Assembly: GCF_029784165.1 (NCBI RefSeq) | Contig: NC_073695.1 | Span: 243,696,089 to 243,760,088 of the forward strand | DNA: 64,000 nucleotides | From: Wyeomyia smithii | Taxonomy: Eukaryota; Arthropoda; Insecta; Diptera; Culicidae | Direction of reading: 5' to 3' | In this document: piece after piece, positions 59,035 to 64,000 of the stretch | How positions within the stretch are numbered: the stretch's first letter is position 1 | Layout of the letters: each line of letters starts with the position of its first letter | Program-made: the position numbers and the translations under genes | Notes under the pieces: model-generated | Databases searched by the model: none | What the model saw: the letters and a program-made list of their open reading frames with translations, nothing else | What the model was told of the DNA's origin: nothing

Positions 59035-61579
59035 CATACAACTTCCAGCTATAATTCTGATATATAACAACAATACAAGTGGATTTAAACCTAATATTTC
59101 TCTTGCAATTTATTTATAACCTGTTATAACTTGATGCTGCAGGTGTTATTTGGGAACACTGCCGCCTAAAACTAATATTTTTTCTGGTCCTTGAATTATT
59201 TTTTTTTTAAATAATGTACCAGTTTTTTTTTCTAAACGTTACCACTCTTATCACGGAGTGATCCAATGGAGTGAGGCGTGATCCCATCGGCACCAAAGTT
59301 GGGATTTTTGCATAGTGATCTTGTATGAACACTTTTTCAAACTTTGAGTCAAATCTAAGAAGGTCGTTAACAGATTTGTAATTTTTGCTTATTTGCGATT
59401 TCAAACTTTGGGCCATATGTTTTTTTTTTGCTTACTTCTGCTCTTCTAGCCTTCCTCTTGACTGGATCTGATTGTAATGTTTAAGAGATTATCGCTGAAC
59501 AATCTCTACGTATCTATAAATGGCTCTTTTAGAAATATATGGTTCACTCCTCAACTGACTATCGGGTGTCAAATTTTTGCTATCCCAAATATAAAAAGAG
59601 AATATGAAATATAAGCTTTCGAATATAAAACTAATCTCAAATAAGCCAACTTGAAGTTAAATTTCAAGGCAAATAGAAGTAAAATAAAAGATTATTATGC
59701 CAACATCCAGCTCAAACTGAATGGAAACAAAGCTGAATATTATCGAGAAATAATTAAATTAAATCTAATGTTATCACCAGAAGTTGTTTTAATTTGGATT
59801 CCACTTGTTGAAAACAACAAAACGTCCGAAACGCAAATGCAAGACATAAGAGAGCAGACTGAAGTAAATTTTAAGCTGTTTATTTGGTAATCCGATTCTT
59901 TTTATTGTATGCAACATATACACACACACACGATCAGTGAATTTAAATTTCACCGGAGACGGCAAAAGATAACACTCACACTTCCCATTCCGTTGCTTTT
60001 TCTTTCTCTGTATCCCCTGTACTTAACCTGCCACATCCTCCGGGGGAACTTACACTCATTAAATATCTACATGCATAAATATGCCATTCACCGTGTGCCG
60101 CTTGCCTTCACCATCACAATCATCATCATCACCATTATCATCATCATCACCATTATCATCATCATCATCATCAGTCTGCGAAGGAATTTTCCATCTGCGA
60201 AACCGGGCTAGTAGTATATCAAGCCCCCCACACAGAGACCAATGTTTTGCTACTAGCAGAAAGAAGATTCAAGCAAGCAAATGTAGAAAGAAAAAATAAA
60301 CTATCCAACAAAGATGCATTAAAAATGCAAAACCTCCGCTCTTTTGTACATGAATATGAATGCATTTTCACTCCGGCCGACAGGGCGGTTTACTCCGCCT
60401 AATTAAGAGTTCAGTACAGAATTCAGATGGGAAAGTAGGCACTTACCTTGACATAAAACTTTGTTAAACAGTAATAATATCCATAAACTGATAATAACAA
60501 TACTATTCATATCTAATAACTCTTACTCTTCGAAGGTTTGGTAACAGACAAACAATACATCTATAAACTCATTTGGTATAACGCGTATGCTGCTACTAAT
60601 TTGGTACTGATTTTGGCGTTGGTTTTTCACTCACTCATTCCGGCGCTGTAAAGGGGATTCACTGCAAGAGAAAAAGAAACAAACAAAAACAACAATGTTA
60701 ATAAATGTCACCAATCAATCAATTGGAAAACAAAACAAACAAAAATCTGCTTAGTGACAACCAATTTGCTACTCGTCGAAAGTAAACCGCTTGCTTGGAT
60801 CGGCTGTAATGCTAGCGCAAGTGTCTTTCATCTCACGTCTTTCCCCTCAAAACCAGCCCCATCCCGGCTGAGCTGTATGTTGTTATACTCTGTGTGCTGC
60901 AATTACCTCGCATACATTCCAAGTTACGGCTCCCTCCGCAATGAAAGACAGGGTGGGAAAAAATAAAAACCACCATCAAAACCCAGCACCGTAGCGGCAC
61001 TGGAATCTATTTGTGAGAGATCAAAACCATCATTAGAGCGTTCATAAATTTATTTACGAATGCTTTGCTCCATTCCCTTGGTCGCTTCCACAGTGAAGGC
61101 TAGGGGTCCACAGGTGCTACCGTGGAAGCAAACTGTCGGCGATTGATGAGCTTGCTGGACGATTTGGGGAATGGAATTCTAGATAGCAGGTTACTTTGTG
61201 AGGTGAAAAACATGGTAAGTTTTTTAGTTTTGTGAAGAGCTTTCAGTTTGTCGTAACGTAATTTCTACTGCATAAATGATGGCCACTGTTTGTGTTTATA
61301 GAAAATAAGTTACCGTCCGCGGGGAAATTAAAATTTATGGCGAATCGATAGTAATTCAACCTGAATAACTAATGAGCAGCGACAACATTTATCACGAAAT
61401 GCGTAAATGTAGGGTCACCGGAAGTGAATGAATAAAAATTATGCACTCACTATCCTGGCCGGTGCTTTGCACAAATTAATTGAAATTATATATTATTTGC
61501 CAAATCATTTTCACTGTGACTTTTTCTCCGAGTGGATTGTACGACCAACAGGAAAATATGCATTTCATCTGTTTTGAAG
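59035..61579. other. No gene recognised
   Basis: 59200-59430 resembles 28600-28740. The frame at 59651-59890 has no clear domain. 60390-61580 is more balanced in composition and may be intronic single-copy DNA. Confidence 0.45.
60112..60174 (+). repeat. ATC/ACC triplet microsatellite
   Basis: Interrupted CATCAT and CACCAT triplets in blocks of 12-15 bp; the poly-Ile frame across it is an artefact. Confidence 0.9.
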
Positions 61580-61914
61580 TAGAATACTTCTCTCAGGAAG
61601 TTCGGCTACATAGGGATGTGAAATGAAAATCTAAAACCGAAAAAAGTGAAAAATATGTCCAATTTCAAATGCCAATAAATCGGTTAGTATTCGATGGATT
61701 TCCTTCGTTCTTGCAGCAATAGATTGGAAAATCTTCTAAGATTCTTTCCAAAATAAGATAATTGTATTTTTATTATTCACACTATTGTACTATTGAAAAT
61801 AGTCAAGCCTTGTCAAAACGAAAAATTCGACCTCTGATTGGTCGTTATATGTTTGCTTCCCAAGCACGGTCGACAGAATCATATACCTTGCAATTGAAAA
61901 CATGCTATTTGGCC

Positions 61915-61921
61915 TATATAA
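61915..61921 (+). promoter_or_regulatory. TATA box of copy B
   Basis: TATATAA in GGCCTATATAAGAGCC. ATTGGTCG lies about 80 bp upstream. The nearest stem-loop starts 219 bp downstream. Confidence 0.6.
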
Positions 61922-62133
61922 GAGCCTGTTTCAGCCGGAGCCGCTCATAATAGTTCTAGACAGCGACAACAGCAGTCGTCCTTCCTTAGCAGCAGCACTA
62001 GCCCTGTGGTTGGTCACCACGTCTCAGGAGCAGCGCGGTTTTTCTCAGCGTGTGTCGCTAGACAGCCATTATTCCCCCGGTGTTGGGGCAGCATGATGAT
62101 TGCCATCAGGAAATCCAATTTCGGAAATCAAAA

Positions 62134-62148
62134 TGCCTTTTTAGGGCA
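62134..62148 (+). terminator. Histone-like stem-loop candidate, copy B unit 1
   Basis: TGCCTTTTTAGGGCA has a weakened stem compared with copy A but the same AATAAACAAGTCATTGA sequence after it. Confidence 0.35.
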
Positions 62149-62353
62149 AATAAACAAGTCATTGAGAGTTAATAATTTTTGTCAACGCAAGCAAACATTC
62201 TGTGTTGCATCCTAGCAATTCAAATTTGTCGCACCCGTCTAATTTACTGAATGTGAAATAGCTTCCACAGTGCATGTTGTCCGTGTATCTTAGTTCCACC
62301 AATGTTAGGGCAGCTCAAAGGTTGTAATTAGCAACCGATTTTGAACCGCAACA

Positions 62354-62369
62354 TGCTTTTTTCAAGGCA
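62354..62369 (+). terminator. Histone-like stem-loop candidate, copy B unit 2
   Basis: TGCTTTTTTCAAGGCA pairs with one G:T-type weakness; the AATAAA of copy A is lost (AACAAAAAA). Confidence 0.35.
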
Positions 62370-62776
62370 AACAAAAAAATAATTGAAGGTTAATAATTTT
62401 CTGGCATCAACACAAGCGGACATTCTGTGCGGGATGCAATCAAATTCTGTTGTAGTTGTCTAATTTTTACTTTCACTTTATTTAGTAAACCCCCCACTGT
62501 AGGGGCAGCGCAAAGGCTGCGATCAGCATAACCGACATTGAATATGAAGTCGATTCAATCAATCAGTATGAACAGAATTTCGTCGTCTCCCAGCTGCCAA
62601 GTTGCAACATGATGCAACACGCAACAGCGTGCAAACGAAATCGCTTGATGTTACAAACCGCAATAAGATACGGGTTAAAACCGTTGCGTGTGTGAGAGCA
62701 CCATCGGTGTTTATTCGCTGGATACACTATCTACTGTCTACTGAACGCAATAATTTGCTTACATGCGACATCGTCC

Positions 62777-62820
62777 GTAGGTTAATGTACAGCTCTACTG
62801 ATGGCTGTACATTAACCTAC
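62777..62820. repeat. Perfect 17-bp-arm hairpin
   Basis: GTAGGTTAATGTACAGC at 62777-62793 is exactly inverted at 62804-62820 around a 10-bp loop. It lies just after copy B ends. Confidence 0.85.
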
Positions 62821-63416
62821 AGCCGAGCGAATCGGTTCGCGTCGCTTTTCGCGTCTATTATGGCAGAGGCCTAATGGGAAAGTTGTTTCATTTTGTTCAG
62901 AAGAATATTATTGTCGGTAATATTACAGAGATGCGATTGCGTAAATCCGATTTTGAATTGAACAATTGTTCTTTTGAAAATAAATAAAACACTTATTTGG
63001 AGAGTTAATAGCTTTTGGTACCAATAGCAGTATAGTGACAGCCTCAGCGGTAGATGCAGATGCAGCCGTTACTTCCCTGAGGCCGATGTAAAGGTAAATG
63101 GGAGCAGCACGGCGAAACAGCTCGGGTTATGCTTAGACGCGCGTCATTTTTCGTTGCTGATATTCCCCACATGAAACGACGCGCTTTCGTATGATAGCGG
63201 CGATATTAGCGGTAGATGCATTTGCCAACACTTCCCACAGTAAAGCCGTGTCTAGTTTTCAATGTGAAAACACCTTTCTCATTGTGTTGACCGTGCGCCT
63301 TAGTCCTCACTATCAAGGTAACACAGAGATGTAAGATAAACACTACATCCTATGATAAATTGAACAATTGTCCTTATAAGGACAACAAATGAATTAATGA
63401 AGATTTAATTTTGAAT
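62821..63416. other. Spacer between copies B and C
   Basis: A decayed stem-loop (TTGTTCTTTTGAAAATAAATAA near 62968) and a perfect one at 63368 suggest remnants of the same family. The repeat AGCGGTAGATGCA occurs twice (63050 and 63210). No protein is recognised. Confidence 0.45.
63368..63385 (+). terminator. Histone-like stem-loop candidate before copy C
   Basis: TTGTCCTTATAAGGACAA is a perfect 18-bp palindrome; as a stem-loop it gives TGTCCT-TATA-AGGACA. It is flanked by TTGAACAA and CAAATGAATTAATGA, like the minus-strand example at 17404. Confidence 0.45.
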
Positions 63417-63770
63417 TAGAATACTTCTCTCAGGAAGTTCGGCTACATAGGGATGTGAAATGAAAATCTAAAACTGAAAAAAGTGAGAAAAATTTCAAAT
63501 GCTAATAAATCGGTTAGTTTTCGATGGATTTCCTTCGTTCTTGCAGCAATCGATTAGAAAATCTTCTAAGATTCCTACCAAATGCATGAAATTGCAATTA
63601 TCATTCGAACTATTGTACTATTGAAAACTCTTAAGCCTTGTCAAAACACAAAATTCGACCTCTGATTGGTCGTTATACCGCGCTTTCCCAAGCACGGTCG
63701 GCAGAGTTATGGACCTAGTAAATTTGGAATGCATCATTTGGCCTATATAAGAGCTTCATCAGATAATAAA
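63417..63770 (+). repeat. Promoter-plus-stem-loop repeat, copy C (5' part)
   Basis: Matches the first 340 bp of copy B: TAGAATACTTCTC, CATAGGGATGTGAA, GATTGGTCG, CCCAAGCACGGTCG and TTTGGCCTATATAAGAG. It diverges just after the TATA box (GAGCTTCATCAGATAAT), so the shared part is promoter DNA rather than transcript. Confidence 0.6.
63744..63750 (+). promoter_or_regulatory. TATA box of copy C
   Basis: TATATAA with the same upstream CCAAT-type box (ATTGGTCG near 63666). The downstream sequence differs from copies A and B. Confidence 0.6.
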
Positions 63771-64000
63771 CAAACATTTCATCGGATATTAAATTGAACA
63801 ACTGAAATTTGAAGAACACAAATGATTATTAGATGAGTTAATATTTTCTCGTTTTGCGCTATAATCCAAAGTAAATTATCTTCATCTACATGCATACCCT
63901 GATTATTATTACGTGTCTGCGTCGCTTAGTGTTTGGCTACGGTCATGCAGAACGCAAATAACGGCGCGATGCGATGCAAGACGAAATCTGTTGAAATGTA
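63771..64000. other. Right edge, no feature recognised
   Basis: If copy C drives a transcript, its body would lie here and beyond the window; I see no stem-loop or open frame of note. Confidence 0.4.

Larger units (their letters stand above)
62074..62505 (+). repeat. Three C4/G4 mini-hairpin units in copy B
   Basis: Cores at 62074 (CCCC/GGGG intact), 62296 (diverged) and 62491 (CCCC/GGGG intact, loop ACTGTA). Each is followed by the GCAATCAGC-type and TTTTGAAC-type segments seen in copy A. Confidence 0.6.
61580..62721 (+). repeat. Promoter-plus-stem-loop repeat, copy B
   Basis: Collinear with copy A at 12211-13371: CATAGGGATGTGAA, ATTGGTCG (CCAAT box), TATATAA at 61915, TGGTTGGTCACCAC, three C4/G4 mini-hairpin units (62074, 62296, 62491; spacing 222 and 195 bp) and two TGCCTT/AAGGCA-type stem-loops. 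It starts TAGAATACTTCTCTCAGGAAG, shared with copy C but not with copy A. Confidence 0.6.

Noticed and set aside
59651..59890. 79-codon frame with a VVLIWIP segment like an RNase H tail
   Set aside because: Only six residues resemble the family and the following catalytic and His positions are absent; too weak to call.

Overview
The window looks like a 64-kb piece of a repeat-rich nuclear genome from a mosquito. Culicine (Aedes-like) is my best guess, from the mix of elements: Juan-like Jockey, R1-, RTE- and LOA-type retroelements, a Penelope-like fragment, mariner relics and very many palindromic MITEs in an AT-rich background. I found no host protein-coding exon, no rRNA gene and no intact tRNA. 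Nearly every recognisable protein segment belongs to a broken transposable element, so the stretch is probably intergenic DNA or the inside of a very large intron.

Layout. 1-3860: AT-rich DNA with a TTAA-flanked piggyBac-type MITE, a palindromic MITE and a decayed mariner transposase. 3861-9301: a candidate non-autonomous Helitron with both predicted termini. It carries a TGTC array of about 850 units and is interrupted by a TA-flanked pogo-like MITE. 9303-17610: mostly single-copy-looking DNA, interrupted at 12184-14028 by an unusual promoter-plus-stem-loop repeat. 17611-21574: large foldback elements, a perfect 54-bp palindrome and a TIR element. 21583-24310: a 2.7-kb non-autonomous hAT with a perfect 8-bp target duplication and two nested MITEs. 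24700-27324: a Penelope GIY-YIG remnant abutting a dead RTE-type element, then a TTA-flanked MITE. 27328-33130: no genes seen. 33130-37850: a deleted R1-type element and a Juan-like Jockey element, both on the minus strand. 37851-47900: small palindromic elements, a 2.3-kb segment flanked by 27-bp direct repeats, an R1-type ORF1 fragment and a second mariner relic. 51080-57780: fragments of RTE, CR1/Jockey, Juan-like and LOA-like elements, a foldback element and a second, truncated Helitron copy. 58239-59026: a small hAT element with a perfect 8-bp duplication. 61580-64000: further copies of the promoter-plus-stem-loop family.

The most unusual feature is that family. Plus-strand blocks at 12211, 61580 and 63417, plus a related block at 13441, pair a TATA-type core promoter with C4/G4 mini-hairpins. 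In all but the block running off the window edge, about 200-290 bp downstream of the TATA box, there is a 16-17-nt stem-loop resembling the histone mRNA 3' stem-loop. None of them encodes a recognisable histone. A short non-coding RNA family, a retroelement LTR or decayed histone-cluster DNA would all fit.

The elements do not work together as a pathway. The region is best read as layers of nested insertions, several datable relative to one another: MITE inside Helitron, MITEs inside hAT, MITE inside a Jockey 3' UTR, and Helitron next to a Jockey tail and fused to a LOA-like RNase H.
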